64,000 nucleotides of DNA from Acidovorax sp. MR-S7 (GTDB lineage Bacteria; Pseudomonadota; Gammaproteobacteria; Burkholderiales; Burkholderiaceae_C). Under the pieces are notes generated by a model. That model worked only from the letters and a program-made list of their open reading frames with translations, was not told the DNA's origin and made no database searches. Shown here piece by piece: positions 48,109 through 57,077 of the stretch (positions within the stretch are counted from its first letter, which is position 1; each line of letters starts with the position of its first letter). Both the position numbers and the translations under genes were made by a program. The stretch is taken from assembly GCF_000400995.2 (NCBI RefSeq), contig NZ_DF238900.1, positions 49,110 through 113,109 on the forward strand. The letters run 5' to 3'.

Positions 48109-49281
48109 TTAGAGCTTGATCCAGTCAGAGACGGGCACCATCTTCTGCGCCTTCATGTCGGCCTTGTAGACGCGGCCCACGGGCAGGGAATTGCCCGTGA
48201 TGGTGAGCGGCACGCCGATGAGGCCGCCGGTGTCGAAGTCCTTGATGGAGTTGAGCGCGGCTTTCAGGTGGGTGCCCGTGAGCGGCTTGCCCGCGTCGAG
48301 GCAGCGCTTGGCCGCCTCGAGGAACAGCATGGCCGCGAGGAAGCCCTGCGTGTAGGCCGTGCTCTGGTATTCCGGGCGCATGGCGCGGATCTTCTCCAGC
48401 ATGGGCGCCTTCTCGGTGTCGTAGTAGTAGCGGTAGGGCATCACGCCCATGAAGCCGTCGCCGGCCTCGCCCATCTTCATGACGGTGGAGCTGTCCATGG
48501 TCCAGAACGTGCCCATCCACTTCGACTTCATGCCCTGCTGCTTGCCCTGGTTGATGAACTCGGGGATGGGCGCGAGGATGTAGCCGTGGAAGATGGTGTA
48601 GTCGGGCGCGGCGCGGCGCAGCTTGATGACCTCGGTGGACACGTCCACGCTGCCCGCGGGGGTCATGATCTTGATGGGCACGGACAGGCCCAGCTTCTTG
48701 GCCTCGGCCTCGCTGCGCTCGATGGGGTCGCGGCCGAATTCGGAGTCCGAATAGACGAAGGCCACCTTGGCGCCCGGCTTTTCCTTGGCGATGTGCTTGA
48801 GCAGGATGCTGAACATCTCCGTGTAGTCCGGGCCCACGAGGAACTGGTGGGGGTACTTCTTGGGGTCGTTCAGCTCGCTGGCGAACGAGGCGCCGGCCAT
48901 GAGGATGTTGCCGTTGCGCTCCAGCTCGGGGTTGATGGTCTTGGAGAAGCCCGTGGAGTCGCCGTAGTAGAGGTTGACCTTGTTCTGGCTGGTAATCTTC
49001 TTGAACGCGGCCACCGACACGTCGACCTTGTAGCCCGTATCTTCGGGCACGTACTTCACCTTGCGGCCCTTGATGCCGCCCGCGTCGTTGACGATCTTCA
49101 CGTAGTCCTGGATGCCGGCGTTGATGCCCACGCCCGCGAAGGCGAACACGCCCGTCATGGGAATGGAGCCGCCGATGACGATGTCCTCCGTGCCCTGCGC
49201 CAGCACCGAGAGTGGGTGCGCGAGCGTGGCGGCGGCCGCGCCCAGCATGAGGCGGCGGCGTTTCTGGGAAATGCGTTGCAT
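48109..49281 (-). CDS. LivK-type ABC transporter substrate-binding protein
   Basis: This 390-residue periplasmic protein has an Arg-rich signal peptide (KRRRLMLGAAAATLAHPL, then SVLAQ). A type I binding-protein fold follows: IVIGGSIPMTGVFAFAG, VNLYYGDSTGF, VAFVYSDSEFGRD and YTQGFLAAMLFLEA. AGGAGA precedes the ATG at 49281. In the company of an acyl-CoA ligase it probably binds a carboxylic acid rather than an amino acid; this is an inference. Confidence 0.9.
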   Translation of the reverse strand: MQRISQKRRRLMLGAAAATLAHPLSVLAQGTEDIVIGGSIPMTGVFAFAGVGINAGIQDYVKIVNDAGGIKGRKVKYVPEDTGYKVDVSVAAFKKITSQNKVNLYYGDSTGFSKTINPELERNGNILMAGASFASELNDPKKYPHQFLVGPDYTEMFSILLKHIAKEKPGAKVAFVYSDSEFGRDPIERSEAEAKKLGLSVPIKIMTPAGSVDVSTEVIKLRRAAPDYTIFHGYILAPIPEFINQGKQQGMKSKWMGTFWTMDSSTVMKMGEAGDGFMGVMPYRYYYDTEKAPMLEKIRAMRPEYQSTAYTQGFLAAMLFLEAAKRCLDAGKPLTGTHLKAALNSIKDFDTGGLIGVPLTITGNSLPVGRVYKADMKAQKMVPVSDWIKL

Positions 49282-49304
49282 GTCTGTCTCCTTGGTCGAT
49301 GGGT

Positions 49305-50342
49305 CTAGTTGCGGAAGGGCCACAGGTGGAAGAACCGGCGCACGCGGCGCCATATTTCTGCGAGCCCCAGCGGCTCGAAGACCAGAAAACCGATGATCAG
49401 CGCGCCGAACACCACCAGGCGCACGGGCGAGAGGAACACGGCCAGCCCTGCCCCGCCGGGCAGCAGGTCCACGGCGAACTTGAGCAGCTCGGGCACCATG
49501 GTCATGAAGGCCGCGCCGAGGATGCCGCCCAGGATGGAGCCCATGCCGCCGACGATGATGGCCGCCAGGAAGAAGATCGACATGGACAGCGGAAAGCTCT
49601 CGGGCGTGACCACGCGGAAGAAATACGCCCACAGGCCCCCGGCCACGCCCGCGTAGAACGACGACAGGCCGAAGCTCAGCAGCTTATAGCGCAGCAGCGG
49701 AATGCCCAGCACCTCGGCCGAAATGTCGCGGTCGCGGATGGCGATGAAGGCGCGCCCGATGCGCGTGCGAAACAGGTTGGCCGCGCCCAGCAGCAGGAGC
49801 ACCGTGACCGGCACGATCAGCCAGTAGAGGCGAAACGACGTGTCCAGGTCGGTGCCCAGCAGGCGTGCGGGCTGCATGGAGATGCCCGCCGTGCCGCCCG
49901 TGATCTGCAGGTTGGCAAACAGGAAGTGCGCGATGAACGACGCGGCGATGGTTGCGATCGCCAGGTACAGCCCCTTCACGCGCAGCGAGGGAATGCCCAC
50001 GACGATGCCGCCCACCATGGCCACCACGCCGCCCGCGGCCAGGTTCAGCAGGAAGGGCGTGCCCCAGCGCGCCTGCAGGATGGCCACCGTGTATGCGCCC
50101 AGGCCCATGAACGCGGCCTGCCCCAGGCTCACCAGGCCCGTATAGCCCGTGAGGATGTTGAGGCCCGTGGCGCTGGCGATGTTGATGGCCACCAGGCAGG
50201 CCATGTAGAGCCAGTAGTCGCTGGCGACGAAGGGGAACAGCGCGAGCAGCGCGGCGGCGATGGCGAGCCACGCCTTCTGCGTGCGTGAATCGAACAGCGC
50301 GGCGTCGGCGACGTAGCTTTCCTTGAGGGTTCCGATGCGCAT
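49305..50342 (-). CDS. livM: Branched-chain-type ABC transporter permease LivM
   Basis: This 345-residue inner-membrane permease has about nine transmembrane helices and carries the LivM hallmarks NILTGYTGLVSLGQAAFMGLG-type loop and RIGRAFIAIRDRDISAEVLG. The region FFLAAIIVGGMGSILGGILG is also conserved. The start overlaps the livH stop by one base (TGATG). It forms the membrane channel with LivH. Confidence 0.93.
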   Translation of the reverse strand: MRIGTLKESYVADAALFDSRTQKAWLAIAAALLALFPFVASDYWLYMACLVAINIASATGLNILTGYTGLVSLGQAAFMGLGAYTVAILQARWGTPFLLNLAAGGVVAMVGGIVVGIPSLRVKGLYLAIATIAASFIAHFLFANLQITGGTAGISMQPARLLGTDLDTSFRLYWLIVPVTVLLLLGAANLFRTRIGRAFIAIRDRDISAEVLGIPLLRYKLLSFGLSSFYAGVAGGLWAYFFRVVTPESFPLSMSIFFLAAIIVGGMGSILGGILGAAFMTMVPELLKFAVDLLPGGAGLAVFLSPVRLVVFGALIIGFLVFEPLGLAEIWRRVRRFFHLWPFRN

Positions 50343-51223
50343 CAGAGTCTCTCGATCTCGTGGGTGCCGAACAGGCCGTAGGGCCGCAGCATGAGGATGG
50401 CGACCAGCACCACGAAGGTGGCCAGCAGCTTGTATTCGCCGCCCAGGTAGGCGCCCGCGAGCGCCTCCACCAGGCCGATGATCAGCCCGCCCAGCAGCGC
50501 GCCGAGCACGCTGTCGAGCCCGCCCACGATGACGACGACCAGCACCGAGAGGCCGAACACGCCCATGCTCGACGAGATGCCGCCGATGGAGCCCACGATG
50601 ATCCCGGAGATGGCCGCGAGCATGGCCGAGGCCACCCACGCCAGCGAGAACACGCGCGGCACGTTGATGCCCACCGAGTAGGCGGCGGCCTGGTCGCTGG
50701 CCGTGGCGCGCAGGGCCACGCCGCCGCGCCAGAAGCGGAACACCAGCAGAACGGCCGCGATGAACACGGCGGCGGTCACCGCGCCCCAGAACACCTTGGG
50801 CGCGAGAAAGGCGTCGCCGACCATGATCGGGTCGCTGGGCATGAACTCGGGCAGGCGGCGCTGGTCGGCCGTCCAGACCATCTCCACCAGGCCCACCAGC
50901 ACCGAGCCCAGGCCCACGGTGACCATGAAGACGGAGATGGGCGGCTCGCCCAGCAGCGGGCGGATCATGGTGCGCTCGATCACCGCGCCCAGCAGGCCGC
51001 AGGCCAGCACGGCAGCGAGGATGGCCAGCCACAGCGGCATGGCCCACATGGCGGCGAAAGTGAAGAACAGGTAGCCGCCGGCCATGAGCATCTCGCCGAT
51101 GGCGATGTTCACCACGCGCGTGGCCTTGTAGACCATCACGAAGGCCAGCGCCGCGAGCGCGTAGAGGCCGCCGCTGGCGATGCCGGTGAGGCTGATCTCG
51201 AACAGGTAGGCCCAGTCCATCAT
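50342..51223 (-). CDS. livH: Branched-chain-type ABC transporter permease LivH
   Basis: This 293-residue permease begins MMDWAYLFEISLTGIASGGL and contains YALAALAFVMVYKATRVVNI and VVIVGGLDSVLGALLGGLII, typical of LivH. The ATG overlaps the livG stop by four bases. It pairs with LivM in the membrane. Confidence 0.93.
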   Translation of the reverse strand: MMDWAYLFEISLTGIASGGLYALAALAFVMVYKATRVVNIAIGEMLMAGGYLFFTFAAMWAMPLWLAILAAVLACGLLGAVIERTMIRPLLGEPPISVFMVTVGLGSVLVGLVEMVWTADQRRLPEFMPSDPIMVGDAFLAPKVFWGAVTAAVFIAAVLLVFRFWRGGVALRATASDQAAAYSVGINVPRVFSLAWVASAMLAAISGIIVGSIGGISSSMGVFGLSVLVVVIVGGLDSVLGALLGGLIIGLVEALAGAYLGGEYKLLATFVVLVAILMLRPYGLFGTHEIERL

Positions 51224-52074
51224 GCAGTCTCCCGCGCGCCGGCATGCAGCTTGCGGCGCAGCGCGCCCACGTCGCCCGAGCCGAGGTAGGCGCGGTTCAC
51301 CTCCGGGTCGGCCTGCACCACGGCGGGCGTGCCCTGGGCGATGATCTGGCCGAAGTTGAGCACCACGACGTGGTCCGACAGGTCCATGACCATGCCCATG
51401 TCGTGCTCCACCATGAGCACTGTCACGCCCCATTCGGCACGCACGTCGAGGATGAAGCGCGCCATGTCCTCCGTTTCCTCGCGGTTCATGCCGGCCACGG
51501 GCTCGTCGAGCATGAGGATCTCGGGCTGCATGGCCAGGGCACGGGCCATCTCCACGCGCTTCTGCAGCCCGTAGGACAGGGCCGAGACGGGCGCGTGGCG
51601 GATGTGGTCGATCTCGAGGAAGTCGATGATGCGCTCCTCGATGTCGCGGCGCAGCTCGGCCTCCTCGCGGCGTGCGCGGCCCAGGTAGAGCAGGGCGTCG
51701 AACACGTTGGTCTTCAGGTGCGCATGGCGGCCGAGCTTGATGTTGTCCAGCACCGTCATGCCGCGAAAGAGGGCGATGTTCTGGAAGCTGCGGCCCAGGC
51801 CCATGCGGGCGCGCTGCGGCGCGGGCACGTGCGTGATGTCCTGGCCCTTGAACCGGATGCTGCCGCCCGTGGGCCGGTAGAAGCCCGAGATGGTGTTGAA
51901 GAGCGAGGTCTTGCCCGCCCCGTTGGGCCCGATCACGGCCGTGATGGAGCCCGGCTGCACGCCGAAGCCCACGCCCGACAGCGCCCGCACGCCGCCGAAG
52001 GCCAGCGTGACACTGTCCACCTGCAGCAGGGGCGGGGCGGCGGCGGGCGCGCCGCGCGCAAGCGTTGTCTCCAT
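51220..52074 (-). CDS. livG: Branched-chain-type ABC transporter ATP-binding protein LivG
   Basis: This 284-residue ATPase has Walker A VIGPNGAGKTSLFNT, the LivG-type motif GLGRSFQNIALFRGMTVLDN, signature ALSYGLQKRVEMARAL (Tyr in place of Gly-Gly, common in LivG) and Walker B ILMLDEPVAGMN. It is the first gene of the long minus-strand operon that runs to the thiolase. A divergent TetR gene starts 134 bases away. Confidence 0.93.
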   Translation of the reverse strand: METTLARGAPAAAPPLLQVDSVTLAFGGVRALSGVGFGVQPGSITAVIGPNGAGKTSLFNTISGFYRPTGGSIRFKGQDITHVPAPQRARMGLGRSFQNIALFRGMTVLDNIKLGRHAHLKTNVFDALLYLGRARREEAELRRDIEERIIDFLEIDHIRHAPVSALSYGLQKRVEMARALAMQPEILMLDEPVAGMNREETEDMARFILDVRAEWGVTVLMVEHDMGMVMDLSDHVVVLNFGQIIAQGTPAVVQADPEVNRAYLGSGDVGALRRKLHAGARETA

Positions 52075-52110
52075 CGGTTTCCTCTACGGGTTTTTTCGCA
52101 CCGGGGATGA

Positions 52111-52150
52111 GCCTACTTTTACGTAGACTCGTTACTCGTGAGTAGATTTT
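52111..52150. promoter_or_regulatory. Candidate TetR operator between livG and tetR-like gene
   Basis: An AT-rich strip contains TACTCGTGAGTA (52133-52144, 5-bp arms around GT) and CTAC...GTAG arms at 52113-52126. Its place midway between the divergent genes suits an operator that controls both. No binding consensus is known to me. Confidence 0.4.
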
Positions 52151-52207
52151 TGGAGAGTCGGCCTTTCGGGGCATCAGGACTTTCCCGGTACGCAAAGGGC
52201 CATCAGC

Positions 52208-52879
52208 ATGGGTACGTCCTCCAAAGCCGCCACCCCTTCCCCCGCCGCGCGCGCGCGCAAGCAGGCCGACGCCTCGCCCTGGGCCCGGGCGCCGGAGCGC
52301 GAACGCCAGCGCGAGGCCAAGCGCAACGCGGTGCTGTCCACGGCCGCGCAGATGTTCAACGAACGGGGCTTCCACGCCACGTCGCTCGACGACATCGCTG
52401 CCCGCCTGCACGTGACCAAGCCCACGCTGTACTACTACGTGAAGAACAAGGACGAGATCCTGCTGGAGTGCGTGCGCAAGGGCCTGCACATGACGCTGGA
52501 CGGCATCGAGGCCTCGCGCCAGGCCGGCGGCAACGCGGTGGATCAGCTGCGTGCGTGCATGGAGGTGTATGCGGACATCGTCGCCCAGCCTTTCGGCATG
52601 TGCCTGATCCGCGTGGGCGACGAAGAGGTGCCCGAGCCCAGCCGCACCGAGCTGCGCCGCATGAAGTCGGAGATCGACCACGCGTTCCGCCGCCTGGTGG
52701 CGCAGGGCGTGGAGGAGGGCTCGCTCGCCGCCTGCGATCCGAAGATGACGGCCTTCGTGATCGCGGGCGCGTTGAGCTGGATCGGACGCTGGTACCAGCC
52801 TGGAGGGGAATACTCCGCCGCCGAGGTGGCGCGGCAGTGCATCGCCACGCTCATGGATGGCGTATTGCGGCGGCCATAG
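52208..52879 (+). CDS. TetR family transcriptional regulator
   Basis: This 223-residue regulator has an N-terminal HTH at about 35-85 (AAQMFNERGFHATSLDDIAA, then RLHVTKPTLYYYVKNKDEIL), which is unmistakably TetR. A 35-residue Ala/Pro/Arg-rich extension precedes it. The C-terminal ligand domain is unassigned; an acyl-CoA ligand is plausible given the divergent operon for uptake and activation of an acid. The ATG at 52208 follows a weak ribosome site. Confidence 0.9.
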   Translation: MGTSSKAATPSPAARARKQADASPWARAPERERQREAKRNAVLSTAAQMFNERGFHATSLDDIAARLHVTKPTLYYYVKNKDEILLECVRKGLHMTLDGIEASRQAGGNAVDQLRACMEVYADIVAQPFGMCLIRVGDEEVPEPSRTELRRMKSEIDHAFRRLVAQGVEEGSLAACDPKMTAFVIAGALSWIGRWYQPGGEYSAAEVARQCIATLMDGVLRRP

Positions 52880-52888
52880 CGCTTCGGC

Positions 52889-53860
52889 TCAGGAGTCCGG
52901 CGTGATCTTCGCGTCCTGGATGAGCTTGACCCAGCGCCGCCGTTCGGCTTTCATGAAGTCGTCGAGCGCTTTCGCGCTGCCGCCCCCGTCCTCGGCGCCG
53001 TATTCGGCCAGCTTGACCTCGATTTCGTGCCGTGCGAGCACCTTGTTCACATCCGCGTTCATGCGCTCCACCAGGACCTGCGGCAATTGCGCAGGGGCTA
53101 CCAGGGCGAACCAGATGCCCGCGTCGAAGCCCGGATAGCCCTGCTCGGCAACGGTGGGGACCGATGGATAGCTTGCGGATCGCTTGGCCCGTGTCTGCGC
53201 CACGGCGATCAGGCGGCCGCCCTTGAGGTGCGGCGTCGAGCCTGTCATGCCCTCGAAAGCGTATTGGATCTGGCCGCCCATCAGGTCGGTCAGCATGGGA
53301 GACGAGCCCTTATAGGGAACGTGCAGCACTTCGATCCTGGCGCGGGCTTTGAGCTCCTCCAGCGCCAGGTGCTGTGCGGACCCCGTGCCGGCCGATCCGA
53401 AGGTCACCTTGCCGGGGTTCTGTCGACACAGCTCGATGATGGCGGACAGCGTCCTGGCCTTCTGCGTCGGGGTGCACAGCAGCATCATCGGCGTCTGGCC
53501 GATCATGGCGATGGGGGTGAAATCACGGTCCGCGGAATAGCCGAGCTGCGGGAAAAGGCCTGGTGCGATGCCATGGCTGTTGATGTGGGCCAGCAGCAGC
53601 GTTCTGCCATCCGCGGGCTGGCGCGCAACCTGGCTGGCGGCGATGGTGCTGGCGGCGCCCGCGCGGTTCTCGATGACGATGGGTGTGTTCCACACCCCCG
53701 TGAGTTCGCGCGCGAGCAGGCGTGCGATGAGGTCGGTGCCCCCGCCGGGCGGAAAGCCCACCACGATGGTGATGGGTTCGGGCTTGCCGAGCAGGCTTTG
53801 GGCGCCTGCGCCGCAGGCCGCGAGCGCGCCGGCTGCGCCGAGGAAATGTCTCCGGTCCAT
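52889..53860 (-). CDS. Tripartite tricarboxylate transporter substrate-binding protein (Bug family)
   Basis: This 323-residue periplasmic receptor has a signal peptide (MDRRHFLGAAGALAACGAGA) and the Bug signature TIVVGFPPGGGTDLIARLLA at the mature start. IENRAGAASTIAA, VTFGSAGTGSAQHLA and HVPYKGSSPMLTDLMGGQI follow. Bug proteins are greatly expanded in Comamonadaceae and bind carboxylated solutes. No membrane subunits (TctA/TctB) are adjacent. AAGGAGA precedes the ATG. It follows the DapA-like gene by 41 bases. Confidence 0.93.
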   Translation of the reverse strand: MDRRHFLGAAGALAACGAGAQSLLGKPEPITIVVGFPPGGGTDLIARLLARELTGVWNTPIVIENRAGAASTIAASQVARQPADGRTLLLAHINSHGIAPGLFPQLGYSADRDFTPIAMIGQTPMMLLCTPTQKARTLSAIIELCRQNPGKVTFGSAGTGSAQHLALEELKARARIEVLHVPYKGSSPMLTDLMGGQIQYAFEGMTGSTPHLKGGRLIAVAQTRAKRSASYPSVPTVAEQGYPGFDAGIWFALVAPAQLPQVLVERMNADVNKVLARHEIEVKLAEYGAEDGGGSAKALDDFMKAERRRWVKLIQDAKITPDS

Positions 53861-53901
53861 GCTTGTCTCCTTCTGTCGTTGTCGATGAAAGTCGGTGCGC
53901 C

Positions 53902-54846
53902 TCAGGGCTGGACTGCCAGTGCTGCGGCGCCTGGCATGCCGAAGTCCAGTGCATCCAGTGCGTGCAGCAGGATGCGCAACGGCTCCGGGCCCAGCTCCAC
54001 CAGCGGCGGGCGCACGGCAGCCCATGCGCCGTCGCCGGTATGCCGTGCGATCACGGCCTTCATGGCGGGGATGATGGGGTGGGCCTGGAACGCGGCGCGC
54101 ACTGCGTTCAGGTGCTGCTGGCGGGCGTCGGCATCGGGCTCCTGCCAGTGCCGGTACAGCGCGGCGATGGCGGCGGGGTTCACGTTGCCGGTGGCGGTGA
54201 TGCAGCCTGCGCCGCCGGCACGCATGGTATCCAGCAGGAGCGTCTCGTTGCCTGCGAACACGTCGAGCCCGGCAGGCTGGTATTCGCGCAGCAGAAGCGC
54301 GGTGTGCTGCCAGTCGCCTCCGCTGTCCTTGATGCCCGCGATGGTGCCGGGGTAGCGTGCCATCAACCGTTCGATCAGCGCGGGGCTGATGCCGACCTGC
54401 GCCACGGGCGGGATGTGGTACAGGTAGATGCGCAGCCGCTCGTCGGCCACGGCGTCGATCACCTGCGCGAAGCCGCGGAACAGGCCCTCGTCGCTCACGC
54501 CCTTGTAGAAGAAGGGCGGCAGCATCAGCACGCCGGCGCAACCCAGCTGCACGGCGTGGCGCGTGAGCTCGACCGCGTCGGGCAGCGCGCAGGCGCCGGT
54601 GCCGGGCATGAGACGCGCGCCGGGAATGCCGCTGGCCGCGAGGTGGTCGAGCAGGGCGCGCTTCTCGCCCACGGTCAGGGAATTGGCCTCCGAGTTGGTG
54701 CCGAACACCGCCAGGCCTACCTGCTGCTCCAGCAGCCACCGGCAGTGGCGCAGGAAGCGGCTGGCGGAAGGGGTTCCGTCGGCCTCGAAAGGTGTCAGCA
54801 CGGGCGACAGCACGCCCCGCAACCGCTTTGCAGCGGCGGGCATCAT
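53902..54846 (-). CDS. DapA-like (dihydrodipicolinate synthase family) aldolase/dehydratase
   Basis: This 314-residue TIM-barrel Schiff-base enzyme has FGTNSEANSLTVGEKRALL near residue 48, the Tyr of LRIYLYHIPP near 140 and the catalytic Lys in IAGIKDSGGDW near 170. Typical DapA has GTTGE at the first site; the FGTNSE variant points to a keto-acid aldolase or dehydratase rather than lysine synthesis. The ATG overlaps the enolase-superfamily stop by four bases, which supports a shared sugar-acid pathway. Confidence 0.88.
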   Translation of the reverse strand: MMPAAAKRLRGVLSPVLTPFEADGTPSASRFLRHCRWLLEQQVGLAVFGTNSEANSLTVGEKRALLDHLAASGIPGARLMPGTGACALPDAVELTRHAVQLGCAGVLMLPPFFYKGVSDEGLFRGFAQVIDAVADERLRIYLYHIPPVAQVGISPALIERLMARYPGTIAGIKDSGGDWQHTALLLREYQPAGLDVFAGNETLLLDTMRAGGAGCITATGNVNPAAIAALYRHWQEPDADARQQHLNAVRAAFQAHPIIPAMKAVIARHTGDGAWAAVRPPLVELGPEPLRILLHALDALDFGMPGAAALAVQP

Positions 54847-55979
54847 GCCGCGCTCCCGTCCACGCGTGTCCAGCTCGCCAGCTTGCCGACGGCCTGCTCG
54901 TCGAAGCGGAACCCCAGGCCTGGGTCCTGGTGCAGGACGACGCGGCCGCCTCGGTGCTGCAACTGCCGGTCCACGAGCCTGCGGAAGTTGAGCACCTGGT
55001 CGTCCCAGAAGAATTCGACGTAGCGCGCATTCGGCGTGGCGGCCACCAGCGGGGCGTGCAGGTCGTGGAACCAGTGCGGGCACATCACCGCGCCGTGCCC
55101 CGCAGCCATCGCGGCGATGCGGCGCCATTCGGTGATGCCGCCGCACACCGCCGCGTCGGTCTGCAGGATGGCCGCGCCTTGCTTGCCCAGCAGTTCCTGG
55201 TGGTGCCAGCGGCCGTAGCCGATCTCGCCGGTGGCGACGGGCACGCGCGTGAGCTTGGCGAGCCTGGCGTGGCTGTCCACGTCGTCGGGCGAGAACGGCT
55301 CCTCGATGAAGTACGGGTCATAGCGTTCGAAGCGGCGCATGTACTGCAGGGCCTGCGTCACGTCGGCCCAGCCGTTGTTGCAGTCGAGCATCAGCTCCAC
55401 GTCGGGACCCACGGCGTCGCGCGCGGCGCGCAGGCGCTCCTCCTCGGCGGCGGGCGAGAGGCGGCCGGTCTTCATCTTGACGGCCTTGAAACCCATGGCC
55501 ACGTAGCTGGCCATTTCCTCGCCCAGCATGGCCGGCGTCTTGCCGTCGAGGTAATAGCCGCCGCTGGCATAGGCAGGCACGCTTTCCAGTTCGTAGGCGC
55601 CGAGGTACCTGTGCAGCGGCAGGCCGGCGCTGCGGGCGTTGAGGTCCCACAGCGCCGTGTCCAGCGCGCTGATGGCGCGCATCACCGTGCCGGCGCGGCC
55701 CTGCAGCAGGGCTTCCTGGTACATGCGCGCCCAGAGTCCCTCCACGGCATGCGAGTCCTGCCCCAGCAGCACGAGCGCGAGCAGCTGTTCGACGGCGGCC
55801 GTGAACAGGCCGCCCGCGCTGCTGCCGACGTAGCAAAAGCCGATGCCGGTCTGGCCGTCGGCCGAATGCACCTTGACCAGGCCGTAATGGCGGTGGGTGA
55901 CGGTGCGGTTGGAAAACGAGGTCACGCGGTCCAGCGGCACGGCGACGGAACAGACCTCGATGGATTGGATGAGGGGCAT
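54843..55979 (-). CDS. Mandelate racemase/muconate lactonizing enzyme family dehydratase or racemase
   Basis: This 378-residue enolase-superfamily enzyme has the Lys-x-Lys pair in AVKMKTGRL near residue 165. Metal ligands are in LMLDCNNGW (Asp), FIEEPF (Glu) and ATGEIGYG (Glu). Acid-base Asp and His are seen in LQTDAAVCGG and CPHWFHDLH. This set fits the mandelate racemase subgroup, which includes sugar-acid dehydratases. The exact substrate cannot be read from sequence. It is the first gene of the operon and is divergent from a LysR regulator. Confidence 0.88.
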   Translation of the reverse strand: MPLIQSIEVCSVAVPLDRVTSFSNRTVTHRHYGLVKVHSADGQTGIGFCYVGSSAGGLFTAAVEQLLALVLLGQDSHAVEGLWARMYQEALLQGRAGTVMRAISALDTALWDLNARSAGLPLHRYLGAYELESVPAYASGGYYLDGKTPAMLGEEMASYVAMGFKAVKMKTGRLSPAAEEERLRAARDAVGPDVELMLDCNNGWADVTQALQYMRRFERYDPYFIEEPFSPDDVDSHARLAKLTRVPVATGEIGYGRWHHQELLGKQGAAILQTDAAVCGGITEWRRIAAMAAGHGAVMCPHWFHDLHAPLVAATPNARYVEFFWDDQVLNFRRLVDRQLQHRGGRVVLHQDPGLGFRFDEQAVGKLASWTRVDGSAA

Positions 55980-56061
55980 GAAGGACTCCGGGGTTTGGGG
56001 GATCGATGGGGCGGAGTCTAGGAATGCGTAAACAGCAGAACAACCATTCTTGGATAACATC

Positions 56062-56084
56062 AAAAGATGGAAAAAACATCTTTT
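56062..56084. promoter_or_regulatory. Inverted repeat, candidate LysR operator
   Basis: AAAAGATG (56062-56069) and CATCTTTT (56077-56084) are perfect 8-bp arms around seven bases. It lies 12 bases before the LysR start in the AT-rich divergent gap and suits autoregulation plus control of the catabolic genes. Confidence 0.55.
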
Positions 56085-56096
56085 TAGGGAGATGCC

Positions 56097-56981
56097 GTGG
56101 ACGTTCGCTTTCTCGACACCCTGGTGTGCGTGGCGGAGGTCGGGTCGATCGCCGAGGCGGCGCGCAGGCTCGATCTGACGCCTGCGTCGGTCGCCCAGCG
56201 GCTGCGTGCGCTGGAAGCCGACCTGGGCAGCCGCCTGGTGGTGCGGTCCGGGCGCACCGTGCAGGCCACGGCGGCAGGCCAGCGCGTGGTCGAGCATGCA
56301 TATGCCGTGCTGCGCGAGGTGCGAAACCTGCGCTCGGCCGCCGCCGACACAGGGCTGCCCGCCGGCCCGCTGCGCCTGGGCACGACGCCCACGGGCATGA
56401 CGGGCATGCTGCCGCCGGTGTTGCGCGAATGGGTGGCGTGCTACCCGCGGATCGACGTGTACATGGAGCCTGCCTCCACTGCGCTGCTGCATGCCCGGGT
56501 GCTGGCCGGGGAACTGGACGTGGCGCTGCTGGTGCACCCGCTGTTCGAACTGCCCAAGGCGTGCGTCTGGACGCCGCTGCGCAGCGAGCGGCTGGTGCTG
56601 ATCACGCCGTCGGACATGCGCGTGAAGGACCCGCTGGCGGTGATACGGCGTGAGCCGTTCATTCTCTACGACCGCAAGGTGGTGGGAGGGCGCCTGGCCG
56701 ACGGCTACCTGCGCTCGCGCGGCATCCGGCCTGCGGTGCGCTTCGAGCTGGACGGCATCGAATCGGTCGCCAAGCTGGTCGCTGAAGGCTTCGGCGTCTC
56801 AGTGCTGCCCGACTGGGCGGTTCTGCGTGCCGATGCCGGCGTGCGGCGCTGGGCGTTGCCCGAGCCGTGCCCCTCGCGCATCGTTGGCCTGCTGTCGCAG
56901 CGCTCGTCGGTGCGCGCCCCGCTGGTGGCAGCGTTCTCCGCGATCGCCCGCAAGCACTTTCCCTGGAGTGATGCGCTATGA
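56097..56981 (+). CDS. LysR family transcriptional regulator
   Basis: This 294-residue regulator has an N-terminal winged HTH (FLDTLVCVAEVGSIAEAARR, then LDLTPASVAQRLRALEADLG) and a C-terminal effector domain with GPLRLGTTPTG and KLVAEGFGVSVLPDW. GTG at 56097 is the start; the nearby ATG is out of frame. It is divergent from the sugar-acid operon and probably activates it in response to a pathway acid. An operator-like inverted repeat overlaps its leader. Confidence 0.92.
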   Translation: MDVRFLDTLVCVAEVGSIAEAARRLDLTPASVAQRLRALEADLGSRLVVRSGRTVQATAAGQRVVEHAYAVLREVRNLRSAAADTGLPAGPLRLGTTPTGMTGMLPPVLREWVACYPRIDVYMEPASTALLHARVLAGELDVALLVHPLFELPKACVWTPLRSERLVLITPSDMRVKDPLAVIRREPFILYDRKVVGGRLADGYLRSRGIRPAVRFELDGIESVAKLVAEGFGVSVLPDWAVLRADAGVRRWALPEPCPSRIVGLLSQRSSVRAPLVAAFSAIARKHFPWSDAL

Positions 56982-56985
56982 AATA

Positions 56986-57076
56986 AGGAGCTGGTTGCGC
57001 TTGATATCTCTGGAGTTCAAATAGATAGAAACCGGAATTCAAGGCATAACAAGCGCGGGAAGCTATCGAAAATATA
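56986..57076. repeat. Degenerate copies of the dispersed repeat
   Basis: The gap between the LysR and cueR genes holds GAGCTGGTTGCGCTTGATAT and, further on, ACAAGCGCGGGAAGCTATCG. These are scrambled halves of the repeat family, separated by AT-rich filler. No gene is visible. Confidence 0.4.
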
Positions 57077-57077
57077 G

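Noticed and set aside
48421..48430. GTAGTAGTAG run resembling the origin-like trinucleotide motif
   Set aside because: It encodes consecutive Tyr residues (YRYYYD) of the LivK-like protein; no AT-rich strip or DnaA-like box accompanies it. The similar GTAGTAGTA in the family 5 binding protein gene near 1337 is also Tyr codons.
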